This document shows, piece by piece, positions 11,100 to 20,586 of a stretch of DNA of 35,686 bases. Made by a program: the position numbers and the translations under genes. How positions within the stretch are numbered: the stretch's first letter is position 1; the number at the start of each line of letters is the position of its first letter. Under the pieces are notes generated by a model, which saw nothing but the letters and a program-made list of their open reading frames with translations, was not told where the DNA came from and ran no database searches. Source of the DNA: Schoenoplectus triqueter. Lineage: Eukaryota; Streptophyta; Magnoliopsida; Poales; Cyperaceae. Location: contig CAXKVV010000625.1 of the NCBI GenBank assembly GCA_964058805.1, forward strand, positions 1 through 35,686, read 5' to 3'.

Positions 11100-12167
11100 T
11101 TAATTCTTACAACCACCGGGACCACCATAGAAAAAATCAACACCACCACCTTCCCGAACCTTGGTTTCTCCTACCTGATAACAGTTAGGAGTTTCAGCGA
11201 TGGTGAAAAGACTTTCAATATCTGGAGTTACAACCAAATTATTTTCATTTACAATCTTAGCATTCACAACAAATGCTGCTTTTCAATATCCCTCTGAAGG
11301 GAAGTGACCACTACATTTGACTACTTGGTTTGGTAGAAGGATGTGCACAACTTCGCCACCCCAATAGATTTCTACTCCTATATCTAGAAACTTAAAAAGT
11401 GATTTTGGCCGGTATCCAATCAGTTTCATATTCTCTCCAAATGCTAACCACCAATTTCCTGTCTTTGGAACCTACGCATCATAAAGAATACTCTTAATTA
11501 AACATTTTTCCTTCATTACAAAAATTATTAATCTTATATTGACTTCATTAAAAAATTATCATAGTCTTTATAAGGACTAGCTACCACTTCATTATGTACT
11601 ACAAAACTACAGTGCAATTAAGATAATATTGAAAATCATTCCATACTATCTTAATTTTAAACTATGATGATCACAAAATCATACATTCATTTGCTGACAA
11701 TTTAATAATACTTTACATACAAGTAACCACTTGAGGTGCGATCATCATGAACTCGCAATTATAAAATTTATATAAATATTTTATCTAATGTGCCTGGTAG
11801 TTCAAACTTGAAATATTTCCAATTTTAATAGTCATCTTTTATTTTCATCACACGAATCACGAAAAGAAATATCATATTGATGGTTTCTATTAATAGACAC
11901 ATACTGCAAGTCCAATTCTATAATTTATTTAACCTGATTGATTTTCTAATTAAAGAAATCATTAGTATACATTATGTATGATCATGTTTTCATGAGAAAA
12001 TAAACATATGTAATCAAAGATCACACCTTAAATAACATGAGATTAATCTGATATTGAGGTCCGCCGTAGATTGAAACCGGTGTTAATCGAGACCGTAACG
12101 CAACATCTGAGCTTACTTGAACAAATCCAGGACAGGAATGATCCATACATTTATTTTCAACGCCCCT
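11100..12167 (-). pseudogene. Neprosin-like peptidase, two C-terminal exons with a premature stop
   Basis: Two minus-strand exons encode the C-terminal part of a neprosin domain. The upstream exon (12167-12027, 47 codons) holds CPGFVQVSSDVAL and TPVSIYGGPQYQI. A 555-nt intron (12026-11472, GT-AG, phase 0) leads to the final exon (11471-11100, 124 codons) with PKTGNWWLAFG, GYRPKSLF, IYWGGEVV, SGHFPSEGY, PNCY and the terminal FFYGGPGGC before TAA. The order and motifs match the end of the family well, including the conserved WGGE segment. One in-frame TGA interrupts the last exon just after SEGY, where Gly is usual, so this copy is probably dead. No N-terminal exons were found upstream to 12.9 kb. 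It lies in the same orientation as the partial gene at 22-320, pointing to a tandem family locus. Confidence 0.72.
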
Positions 12168-12439
12168 CTAAGACACAAGAAATAAAGATAATGAAAGTTC
12201 ATATGTTGTTTTTCAACAGTATATTGAAATGACATAATTAGATGAGAATTATTTTATTTCGGGGAAGTCTGAATTTAGTCATTTATTGAGTGACTAAAAT
12301 TAAATACCCACTCTTAACTACTGCACTGTCTTTAGCTATTTTAAAAATGTAGGATATGAAAAGTGAAGCATGATCTATTATTTCCATTGTATTTACTTTC
12401 TCTTAGTTAATTAAGAAAAGTTCAGTCTATTTTTGGAAA

Positions 12440-12955
12440 CCGATAAGTTTGGGTTGTCCAAAATTAGTGGGAGATATTTCAAAAAGTGAAAAAAAATCCT
12501 TCCACCTATTGGGAAGATTATATAAGGGTTTCTCCTCTAGTAGAAAAAATAAAATTGTTTTCCTAAGCGCGAAAGTTCTGTTGAATTTCTACCGCACTCA
12601 TTTTAACTATCTCATGTGTTGAGAACCCTTTCCACCACCTCTACGAGTTAAAATTTGTGAAGAAGGATCAGAGAATCAAGGAGAGCGCTCTCAGTTGCCC
12701 TATCAAGAGGTTGAGAAGGTATTTATGGGTTGTTCTTAACGGATACCATTGGGGGAGATCTCGGTTGGTCTCTCGTTGTCGTACGCGTCTCCCGATCATT
12801 TTCTGCCCTTCTGGTGACTCAAGCATGCTTCAAAGGTATACAAACTTTGTTTATAACTTTTATTTGGTTCACTTAAGTCACATATAAGATTATTTTGGTG
12901 TTTTAGATGAAATTTTTTGAATTTATACACTAGTTACACCAATAAAATCCCAACA
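12440..12955 (+). repeat. LTR-like block
   Basis: Contains GATTATATAAGGG (TATA-like, about 12516), a CT-rich leader and a right end reading AAAATCCCAACA, a common LTR terminus. It abuts the inverted Tat fragment at 12956. No matching partner LTR or primer site follows, so it could be a truncated or solo LTR. The left end is a guess. Confidence 0.3.
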
Positions 12956-14205
12956 GTAGCCACCTATTTGAAATGAAAAATCACTTCTTCGTCCGACTCT
13001 TCCCTAAGCTTTCGGGTCTTAGTGTTCTTGGGTTTGAATCTGAATTTAATTTCTTCTTCTTCTTCTTCTTCTAACGAGACATCATATCTCAGACCTTTAT
13101 TGATGGATTTTTATTTGTCATTTCCATTGACCGACCTGGCGCTGTGGCGTCTTTTGGCAAGAAATATTGGGCGTCGTTGAATTTCACCTCATGCACGCCA
13201 AATGGCTTGACATCACTGTCAATTCTTTTTTGCTTACCATTCTCAATGTATTTCAGGCATTGGTGCAACGCCAGGGCCGACCTATCAGCGCTCGGTAGGA
13301 GGTCTCGGCATCAATCACATAAAATTTCGTTAGCGCTTTTTAGCTATCGCATTACAAGTTTAGTGTTATCACTCCTAGGGTCTTTTGGGAGTTTTGGTTG
13401 AAACCGTGGATGATCATCTTTTCATCTGACAGGTTCTTTACGTCTAGCGTGATGGTCTTCACCGTCTTGAACAACATAATATTGATCGAGGACCCCGCGT
13501 CGACCAAAATAGACTAAATTTTCTGCCCACTGTAATTTTTGATGATGTATTATGGGCGGTTGTGATCGGCGGTGCCTATCAAGAGGTCGTCATTCTTAAA
13601 GTTAATACATGCTACCTGTCTGACAGTGAAAAGGGCCTCTTGCATGTTTTGCTCGATAAAATAGGACTTATACAATGCCGGAATCTTACGTAAATGTCTG
13701 AATCTTGCAATATCTAGATTAGTACCTGCCGAATGTCTTATGACATCATCAATGCATCGAATATGCTTAACAATGCCGGAATCTTGCGTAAATGTGCCAA
13801 TACATTATATTTTTTGCCCGTTTGCCGGGCCTTTTCTGAGTTTTTGCCTTGGTTTTCCACCTCCTTATTTTTATTTTGGGCTTTATCGTTACCCTTATCA
13901 GAGTCTTTGGGGGTCTATCGTTCGGGTATGTATGTCCCGAACCGCAGCGCAACCTTACATTCTTCTCTTTTTGTTCCGGAGATGCTTGTTTCTCCTTCAT
14001 CGTTTAGGAAGAACATCTCTTCTAGCGTAGACATAATTTCATCATTAGAAGAACATACCATATTGCATGATGCATCTCAGATTTTTTTCGCTTTCTTCTT
14101 TATATATTTCTTCATCTATATCTTCATTCTTTTGACATAGAGTTAGCTTCTCCCAATCTTCTTTCGAGATGAAGTGCTGAAGGGTGATCACCTAGAGGTA
14201 GCTCT
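12956..14205 (-). pseudogene. Inverted fragment of a Tat gag-protease region
   Basis: Read on the minus strand, this matches the region between about 22870 and 24090 of the large element. From the right it includes the segment leading into protease, then the active-site VDAGSS, the GFNQNSQK-like stretch, the cysteine-containing end of protease and the acidic Glu-rich tail. The match is clear but diverged, with stops and a deletion of about 30 nt near 13265. A block around 13675-13730 is partly repeated at 13770-13800. It is a truncated older member of the same family, without LTRs here. Plus-strand frames in this interval are shadows. Confidence 0.8.
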
Positions 14206-14876
14206 TCGCTATATATAATTTATACGGTGGAAGAGATGGTTTGCTAAAAATACTATTGTCCCTTGTATCTCTATACGAGTTATAGCATCACTAGGTCCCT
14301 TGATAGAGTAAGATTATCTGCTAGCTGGATAATTATATAAGTAATTATATTTAATAATTTACTCAGGATCAAGAAAAGATTAAGTTTGCAAGGATGACAC
14401 ATACCTATCTTGAAACTTAACTAATAGCTATGAAACCAAAGAATTAACACAAATAAATAGTTTACTGGATCATGATATTGTACAGTACAACATCATAAGT
14501 GTAATTGGATGGTTAGAGTGCATTCTGCCAGATGCCTCCTATGATTATAGAAGTTAAAACTGTTTTAACTCTATTTACCAACATAACATGAATCCAGTCG
14601 GGTCACACCGCATAGGAGTTAATCGAAGAATCTTATTGATTAATTATAAATTATTTATAATTAATAATAAGATAGTTATAATTAATTATATATGATATAA
14701 TTAAATTATATTTATCATAGGGATGATAAGAAGCAAAAATCAGATTGAATTTATAACGTGTTGGACACGTCGTATAAATTTATCGAAACAACAACCGCGA
14801 GAAATATAATTATACATGATAACTATATATATATATATTTGATATAGATTTAAGTGTTAATTATTGATTTAAATTT
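14206..14876. other. AT-rich retrotransposon-like debris
   Basis: No gene. It contains many ATTAATTATAAT-type segments. TGTTGGACACGTCG at 14759 could be an alternative start of the LTR described next. Confidence 0.3.
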
Positions 14877-15721
14877 TGGGTTGAAAGCCCATTAATAATT
14901 AAAGCCTTAATTAATAATTAAAAACCCAAAATAAAAAAAGCCCAAAAAACCCAAAATCAAAAAGTCTCAAAATAGCCCAATGGTAAACTTATAAATTTGG
15001 CCAGTTTTATGTTCATGCCAACTAAGTAATGATATTTTGATAATTTTGTTAAACTTTCTCAAAGGCTATAAATAAAGAGATGAGATGAGAGAGAAAATTA
15101 CTGATTCAATTCGTATCATATCACGATTGATTGATTTAAGTTTTTATTTTTTTTTTCTTTCTCGGTTTACGATTGTTTCAGATTTCACGAGATTGGTGAA
15201 TAGTATTTTTGTGAAAGTTACGGTATTTCTACATCTTTGTGTGAAATAGAATAACTTCAAGTCGTGAATAGTAATATTTCATTTTTTTCTCGATGAATAG
15301 TGTTTTGTGAGAAACTGTGATTTATGGTATTTCTGATAAAAGAAATAAGTCGCTCTTTGGTCAGTACCGGTGGATTACCTATAAAGATATCACACGTGTG
15401 ATACTCCGAGACAAGCCGATTTGCATTCCAATTGAAATTTGAAAAGTAGATTAATGTTTTAGAAATCAACCATAGAGTAGATCTATAAAGGATTAAAGAG
15501 GTATATATTTCTCGATAATCATCTAATATACCGCTTTAACCCTTTGCTTAAGTTAGAAGTAAAATAATATTTTACTATCTTTTATAAATGATTAAAATAC
15601 ATGTATCTCTCAATAATCATCCGATATACTTTAATCTCTAGCTTAAGTAGAAGTAAAATTTTTGTTTTACGGTCTTTCCGCAGCTTAAAACTTAATGGGA
15701 TTTGGTTGGACCAAAAACCCA
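14877..15721 (+). repeat. Copia-type LTR (candidate)
   Basis: The right boundary is set by the primer-binding site at 15726. The interval ends AACCCA (15716-15721) and a matching TGGGTT begins at 14877, giving a 6-bp terminal inverted repeat and an 845-bp LTR. A promoter-like CTATAAATAAAGAGATGAG lies at about 15066. TGTTGG at 14759 is an alternative start. No second LTR is in the window. Confidence 0.4.
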
Positions 15722-15725
15722 ATAG

Positions 15726-15737
15726 TGGTATCAGAGC
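15726..15737 (+). other. Primer-binding site for initiator tRNA-Met
   Basis: TGGTATCAGAGC, the standard plant Copia primer-binding site complementary to the 3' end of tRNA-iMet, lies 4 nt after an LTR-like end. It belongs to an older element into which the Tat element inserted, not to the Tat element. Confidence 0.75.
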
Positions 15738-15950
15738 ATAAAGCTCTCCCGCTAATTGATTTCTCAAAGGTTATAACTTATGCAAATAAGATGTATATAC
15801 CCCATATCGGTTTAATTCTTAGACTTTTCAGATTATGTCCAAACGAAATAAAATTAAATTTTCTTAGTTCAGTTCTGCTGACTAAGAAGGTTAATAAGAT
15901 TTAAGATTTCTTTATGCTTTCTTTACGCTTTTTTTTATTTTGATTGTGTT

Positions 15951-16665
15951 AAAGTATATCTAAGAATGTGATGAAACAATAAAGTATCTGAGTAAGAGAT
16001 GTTGATCTCCACACAAAAAATATAAGGTGATGTCAAAGATAGATAAGAAGTAGACACGTTTGGTATTCTTTCTGTCAAGCCATTTTACATGTCCTGATAA
16101 CTGACCCAAAATGAACTTTATAACGTTGCCAAATTACTTTTACATTTTTGAATCATGACAAAATATAGCTATTTTGCTTTTTCAAAAATCTTTGGTTATG
16201 AAAAGTATATATCTTTGAATGTGATAAAGCAATAAAATATCTGAGTAAGAGCTATTGATCTCCACACATAAAAGATAAGGGGATGTCAAAGAAAGATGAG
16301 AAGTGGACACCTTCGGTATCTTTCTGACAAGCTCTTTAATGTATCCTGATAACTGGTCCAAAAAGAATTTTGTTACGTTACTAAATTACTTATACATTTT
16401 CAAAGCATGGAAAAATATAACTCTTTTCCTTTTTCAAAAACCTTTGGTTATGAAAAATATATCTATGAATGTGATGAAACAATAAAGTACCTAAGTAAGG
16501 GTTGTTGATCTCCATACCTGAAAAGATATGGTTCTATTTAGGAAAGATTGAATTTAAAGTGGTCCTCGTGACCCTAATCTTTCCTGAGAGCCTTTGTACA
16601 TGTCCTGATAACTAGTCCAAAAGAAATTTTATCACGTTATCAAATTATTTTCTCATACCAAAAGG
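15951..16665 (+). repeat. Tandem repeat, about 250 bp x 2.8 units
   Basis: Units start near 15951, 16204 and 16454. The anchor GAATGTGATGAAACAATAAA recurs at 15964, 16217 and 16467 (periods 253 and 250). Each unit contains TTGATCTCCACAC, GTCCTGATAACT and a Phe/Lys-codon-like TTTTTCAAAAA stretch. Units are roughly 80 percent alike by eye. It is probably in the internal leader of the older Copia-like element whose PBS is at 15726. Short frames inside are not convincing. Confidence 0.85.
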
Positions 16666-16820
16666 ATTGAATTATTTTAAAACCATATAAAATATTTATT
16701 TGTTTTTTTACAGTATAAATAAAAACATATGCATAGCTACAAAATAAAGAATTAGAATCTGATTAAGATATATACCTGACTTGGTCACATATATAAGTAA
16801 ATTAATTTACTATTTTCATA

Positions 16821-17073
16821 ATAAATGAGTGAATTAGATTTATCATTTTTAAGTAACCGTGAAAGAATATTATGTCAAAGAAAGACTGAAAAAGAAATTT
16901 TCGGTGGTCTTTCACGTGTTCATAAATCTATTTAAAGTCAGCTTAACAAACTTACTACTTATAAATGTATAAATTAAATTTATCATTTTTAAGGAACCAT
17001 AAAAGAATGTTATGTCAAAAAAAGACTACAAAATGAACTTTCGGTGGTCTTTCTGGTAGACGTCTTTCACGTG
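16821..17073 (+). repeat. 140-bp tandem duplication
   Basis: ATAAATG..ATTAGATTTATCATTTTTAAG at 16821 recurs at 16961. Both copies continue through TATGTCAAAGAAAGAC and TTTCGGTGGTCTTTC to a CACGTG core (about 16914 and 17068). The second copy is cut by the left end of the Tat element. Confidence 0.75.
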
Positions 17074-17269
17074 TTTGTTTACCTTTGAAAAATTCCAAGG
17101 ATAAGTAGCCGAATAAATGAAAATAAAATCAATTATCAATAGTAAATCATAAGAAGAGAAAATAAGAGAAACAAGGAAGAGAGGGCCCACTGATCAGAAG
17201 AAGTAGCTAACGGAACTCCGGAGCAACTCTATTTGTCCCACAAGGAAATTCTGGGCATAAAGTGAAAAG

Positions 17270-17277
17270 TATAAATA
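17270..17277 (+). promoter_or_regulatory. TATA box of module 1
   Basis: TATAAATA followed by CCCC. The hairpin begins about 32-37 nt downstream, close to where a plant TATA promoter would start transcription. Conserved in the 3' LTR at 34710. Confidence 0.7.
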
Positions 17278-17301
17278 CCCCACTATCCTCTATCCACTCA
17301 G

Positions 17302-17358
17302 CATGAGTGACAACCGAGAGGATCGAGAAAGAGGAGGGATCTCTCGGGTGTTACCATG
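17302..17358 (+). other. Leader hairpin, module 1
   Basis: Left arm CATG, GTGACA, CCGAGAG and ATC pairs with GAT, CTCTCGG, TGTTAC and CATG on the right, with small bulges. In the 3' LTR copy one substitution (T to C at the position equivalent to 17352) turns a G-U pair into G-C. Confidence 0.65.
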
Positions 17359-17515
17359 TGAATATATCTTTTCTGACAAGTGGGACCCACCTGGCAGTCC
17401 CTTGTAGACGGCTCTAACAACATAGACCTAGCCTATTTTACTAAGAAACCTAATCAACCCGGAACGAGGTTTAAGCACTAATCCCACAAGGAAATATCAG
17501 GGTGAGAGACAGAGA

Positions 17516-17523
17516 TATAAATA
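17516..17523 (+). promoter_or_regulatory. TATA box of module 2
   Basis: TATAAATA, with the module 2 hairpin starting 32 nt downstream at 17548. Conserved in the 3' LTR at 34956. Confidence 0.7.
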
Positions 17524-17547
17524 CTCCACCACCTCCTGCTCATTCGA

Positions 17548-17603
17548 GATGGCTGACTCTCAGGAGATTTCAGAGAGAGAAATCTCCTGATGGGTCAGCC
17601 ATC
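17548..17603 (+). other. Leader hairpin, module 2
   Basis: Outer stem GATGGCTGAC (17548-17557) with GTCAGCCATC (17594-17603), 10 of 10 paired. Internal loop TCT / ATGG. Inner stem CAGGAGATTT (17561-17570) with AAATCTCCTG (17580-17589), 10 of 10 paired. Nine-nt loop. Confidence 0.85.
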
Positions 17604-17755
17604 TGATCACATTTTTTCTGACAAGTGGGACCCACCTGGCAACCCCTTATAAGTAGCTTCAACAGTATGAACCTAGCCTATCTGATGAGTCTAATCAATC
17701 CGGAACAAGGGTTAAACATTAATCCCACAAGGAAATCCTAAGTGCAGAGCAAGGA

Positions 17756-17763
17756 TATAAATA
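17756..17763 (+). promoter_or_regulatory. TATA box of module 3
   Basis: TATAAATA, with the module 3 hairpin starting about 31 nt downstream at 17787. Conserved in the 3' LTR at 35196. Confidence 0.7.
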
Positions 17764-17786
17764 CCCTGTCATCTCCTATTCATTTG

Positions 17787-17848
17787 ATGTGGATGACGCT
17801 CAAGAGATTCAGGAGAGAGGAAGAGATCTCTTGATGGGTCATCCATGT
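17787..17848 (+). other. Leader hairpin, module 3
   Basis: Outer stem GGATGAC (17791-17797) with GTCATCC (17838-17844), extendable outward by wobble pairs. Internal loop GCT / ATGG. Inner stem CAAGAGAT (17801-17808) with ATCTCTTG (17826-17833). Same architecture as module 2 with different, mutually compensated bases. Confidence 0.8.
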
Positions 17849-18689
17849 AATCATTTTTCACTGACAGGTGGGCCCCACACCTCAGTGACCAAATATCAAG
17901 GGAGTCAAGATTAAATCCTGAGAATCTATCATCAAAGCAAACCCTAAGGACTGAAGCAGTATAATCCCTGTGCAACAAGGAATGATGTCAATGCCAAGCT
18001 AGTATTCTGATACAACTAATCATGAGAAATTTCAAATGTGATCTTGCTTTCAAGGCTAACCTGGTGCCAAAGCTGTGAGCAACCACCTAACCATGCTTTG
18101 ATTTGTGTCAATTACTGATAAGTAGTCAGCTCTTTGACCAAATCACCCTCATGTTAAGGGATTGAAAGTCAATTTCACAAGACTGATCAGGTGTCAAAGC
18201 TGGGAGCAACCATCTGATCAAGTCTAGATTTGTATCAATTGTTGATAAGTAATCAACTGTCGATCAGATCAAACCCTAATGAATATCAATATAAGTCTAA
18301 TTGATATTTAGTTAGGGTGGTTTCTATAAGAGAGAGATAATTGGCAGAGACACTGAGCTATAATTGAAGTCTGGGATTAATTCGGAGGAAGAAATAGAGT
18401 TTTCTAGACGAAAGAATTTTTAATTCAGAGAGACAGAGGTAAAAATGGAATTAAAAATTACAGGGATGATCATCATGAATTTAGAGATTTTTGGTAAAAA
18501 TTTCATAATTTTTGGATAAGTGGAGCTATCAAAATAAATTCAAGGAAAGATAAAACAGATTAAAAGGAAAGATCAAGGGCTGAGATTCAATCAAGGGTTC
18601 ATCTGGGTGCAACTTGGAGACAGAGACACATCTGGGTGCAAACTGGGGATCCTAAACATACATACACAGAATCAAAGAAGAGAGAGGGT

Positions 18690-19205
18690 GTGACACGTGT
18701 CAGCACCTCATTGGGCCACCTCAGCATGTCAGTGCCACGTGTCAACACCTCATTAGTCCACCTCACCCATGTGGGTCCCACATATCTGACAAGTGGGTCC
18801 CACCTATGCCACGTGGCAGTCAGCCACTGGTCCACATCGGCAACCACTCCATTAAACAGAGACAAGTGGCAACGCCTGGTTAAGCCATGTCAACAAGGAT
18901 AAGCCATGTGGCATTTATCTACTGGTCCACATCAGCAGCCGTCTCACTATTTGAGATACAACAACTGGACATGTGGCAGCATGCCATGGAGCCACCTCAA
19001 CAACTGAGTGCCACATGGCACCTCCTTATTGGTCCACCTCACCACTATGGGCCCCACCATACCATTAGATGACTGACAAGTGGGCCCCACTAGGTGCCAC
19101 GTGGCATGTATTCACTAGTGCCATGTCATCACACAGTATGTACAAGGAGTGACAAATGGCTTCTTATGATTGGTACAAGTCAACACAAAGTGGTACACAT
19201 GGCAC
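18690..19205. promoter_or_regulatory. G-box-rich short-repeat array
   Basis: Four exact CACGTG cores (about 18694, 18736, 18810 and 19098), plus near variants CCATGTGGC, ACATGTGGCA, CCACATGGCA and ACACATGGCA. They are embedded in loose repeats of CCACCTCA, TTGGTCCACCTCA and CAACACCTCATT. G-boxes are bZIP/bHLH targets. Reading frames over this array on both strands reflect the repeats, not genes. Confidence 0.6.
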
Positions 19206-19622
19206 TACCCGGCAGGCCCACATCATCCAATCATTAACAGATCATTAGTATTAAGTGATTGTTCATCAAGTAAATAACCAATCAAACTCTGCCACCTCAG
19301 CACATTAGCACTAATCAACTGCTAACCCTACAGACCTAAACCCTTAAATCTTATAGGTGGGGCCAAGTAATCAGATAAATGAGACTGGGATCACGAACTA
19401 AAGATATAAACTAAGTCCATTCAACCTGTCTATCCAGTCCAACACAATTCGGTTTAAATAAGAGATAACAAAGAAGGTGAACCTGGTCCAGACACTCTGA
19501 CTCGCTGCTCCCCTTCTCTCTGACGCTTCGGTGCATGAGAACCAAGCCCATCCAAAACCGCTGAGCTCTCTCCCCGCTCTCTCTTCTTCCTCTTCTCGCG
19601 CGCGAGTGCTGTACTCTTCCCA

Positions 19623-19640
19623 TGGCGTCTCACCATCGCA
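19623..19640 (+). other. Candidate primer-binding site of the Tat element (weak)
   Basis: TGGCGTCTC directly follows CA. The first nine bases differ at one position from the tRNA-Arg-type site TGGCGACTC used by many Ogre/Tat elements, but the match fades after that. If correct, the 5' LTR is about 2.55 kb. A 3' LTR end from beyond the window would settle it. Confidence 0.25.
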
Positions 19641-20028
19641 AAAGGGCTTAGATACAAGCAACAAACATCAATGCATTAGTTAGAGAAGTGAGAACAAAGG
19701 GATGACAGTGAAGGAAGGGTTGAATAGTGAGATTACCACGGTTTGAGTTGAGATGATAATGGAGCACTTCTGAAGAGATGTAATTGAAGGCTTCAAATAC
19801 CAAATTGAGCACAGGGATAGTTTCCTCGTGCTAAGGCGACGCCGATTGATAAAGTAATTATGGAGCAATTGAGTTAGAGGAAGGTTCAAATGAGAGGAGT
19901 AATTATGGACCTAGATTCTCCTCTTATCTTTGAAAAAGAGAAGCAAATAGAATAGTTGAAAGATACAAGTGGTCTTTTATGCGCTAAAAATGACTAATGA
20001 TTTTCGAGTATTTTCGTTTTTGCAGGAA

Positions 20029-20586
20029 ATGGCATACTTCGGAAACTTCAACCTTGCTCCTTACACTGTCACTCCTGCACAGAGCCCAGAGGGTAAGCTT
20101 TTCATGTTCTTCGGGACCATCCCGCAAGAACTCACCTTCTACGACCCAGCTTCAGTAGCCACGATCACTCCCGCAACCGTCCGGATCTCCATTCTGGACG
20201 AGGAAGAGGACTCAATCACCCTGACTCCCAAGGGTATTTCTAATAATGTCATGGCCTCTCCTACTACTTCCCTAAAGAGGAGAAGGCGACCGTCTAAGAA
20301 GACAGCCCCAACGGCCACGGCCCAAATTACCCACAACTCTCAAGCGTCCAGGAAGAGGGCTTTGGACGCATACCAAAACCAGCTGGTGGCTAGGCCAGCC
20401 ATCCCGGTCTCTAACAAATTCACAGCCCTCCGAATAGTGGCTAAGAACTCAGCCACCGGCCAGCTCCGCCAGGCATGGGAGGTGCCTAAGCCCACACCTC
20501 GCCCGACTCAAAGGCCTCAACACCGCCAACGCAAGTCTCAAGCCCCTGCAGAAGCCATCTACAAGGCTCACAGGGCCCTCAAATAG
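20029..20586 (+). CDS. ORF1: N-terminal gag-like protein of the Tat element
   Basis: A 185-residue frame starting MAYFGNFNLAPYTV just after an acceptor-like TTTTTGCAG. It has no recognised domain. The first half is mixed and partly hydrophobic (LFMFFGTIPQELTFYDPAS), followed by an acidic patch (DEEEDS). The second half is very basic and Pro/Gln/Ser-rich (KRRRRPSKK, TPRPTQRPQHRQR), suggesting nucleic-acid binding. It ends at a TAG (20584). The same frame continues with similar Gln/Pro/Ser-rich coding-like sequence to about 20938, interrupted by a TGA near 20692, so the original ORF was probably longer and joined the gag frame. Ogre-type elements carry an extra ORF upstream of gag; whether this is that ORF or simply the gag N-terminus is unclear. 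Confidence 0.6.
   Translation: MAYFGNFNLAPYTVTPAQSPEGKLFMFFGTIPQELTFYDPASVATITPATVRISILDEEEDSITLTPKGISNNVMASPTTSLKRRRRPSKKTAPTATAQITHNSQASRKRALDAYQNQLVARPAIPVSNKFTALRIVAKNSATGQLRQAWEVPKPTPRPTQRPQHRQRKSQAPAEAIYKAHRALK

Larger units (their letters stand above)
17236..17910 (+). repeat. Triplicated promoter module in the LTR
   Basis: Three consecutive copies start at TCCCACAAGG/ATCCCACAAGG (17236, 17482 and 17723), giving units of 246 and 241 bp and a partial third. Each has, in order: CCCACAAGGAAAT, TATAAATA, a long hairpin, CTGACAAGTGGGNCCCAC, and (copies 1 and 2) CCTAGCCTAT, TAATCAA and CCGGAAC. The same triplet is in the 3' LTR at 34676, 34922 and 35163. Confidence 0.9.
17076..18246 (+). 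repeat. 5' LTR (portion confirmed by alignment to the 3' LTR)
   Basis: Aligns base for base with 34516-35686 (constant offset 17440). I counted 25 substitutions and no indel in 1171 bp, 23 of them transitions. The LTR continues to the right of 18246 but its end cannot be proven because the 3' copy leaves the window; about 19622 is a candidate. It begins TGTTTACC. It contains three tandem promoter modules. Confidence 0.9.
17380..19090. promoter_or_regulatory. Six palindromic GTGGGNCCCAC sites
   Basis: Perfect copies at 17380-17390, 17625-17635, 17868-17878, 18771-18781, 18793-18803 and 19080-19090. The first three recur in the 3' LTR (34820, 35065 and 35308). GTGGGNCC/GGNCCCAC is the known class I TCP transcription-factor site, here present on both strands at once. 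Four of the six are preceded by TCTGACAA or ACTGACAA, one by CTGACAG. Confidence 0.6.
18247..20028 (+). other. Remainder of 5' LTR and untranslated leader
   Basis: No protein is supported. Besides the G-box array, the stretch 19490-19610 is pyrimidine-rich and looks like a leader. Possible 5'-UTR splice signals exist: a donor-like GAG|GTAAAAA near 18441 and an acceptor-like TTTTTGCAG ending at 20025, 3 nt before the first ATG of the gag-like ORF. These are speculative. Confidence 0.4.

Noticed and set aside
12657..12887. 76-residue plus-strand frame
   Set aside because: It lies in an LTR-like block after a TATA-like site; composition fits leader sequence rather than a protein.
13733..14140. 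135-residue plus-strand frame
   Set aside because: It lies antisense to the inverted gag-protease fragment; the same antisense shadow exists at 22878-23366.
15726..15737. Use of TGGTATCAGAGC as the primer site of the large element
   Set aside because: It lies upstream of the 5' LTR and is the Copia type; it belongs to an older element.
18599..19072. Overlapping open frames on both strands
   Set aside because: They follow from the G-box/CCACCTCA repeats; no domain or codon signal.
19398..19664. Three overlapping minus-strand frames
   Set aside because: They lie opposite the pyrimidine-rich leader, and their Glu/Arg-rich content is just the complement of CT repeats.
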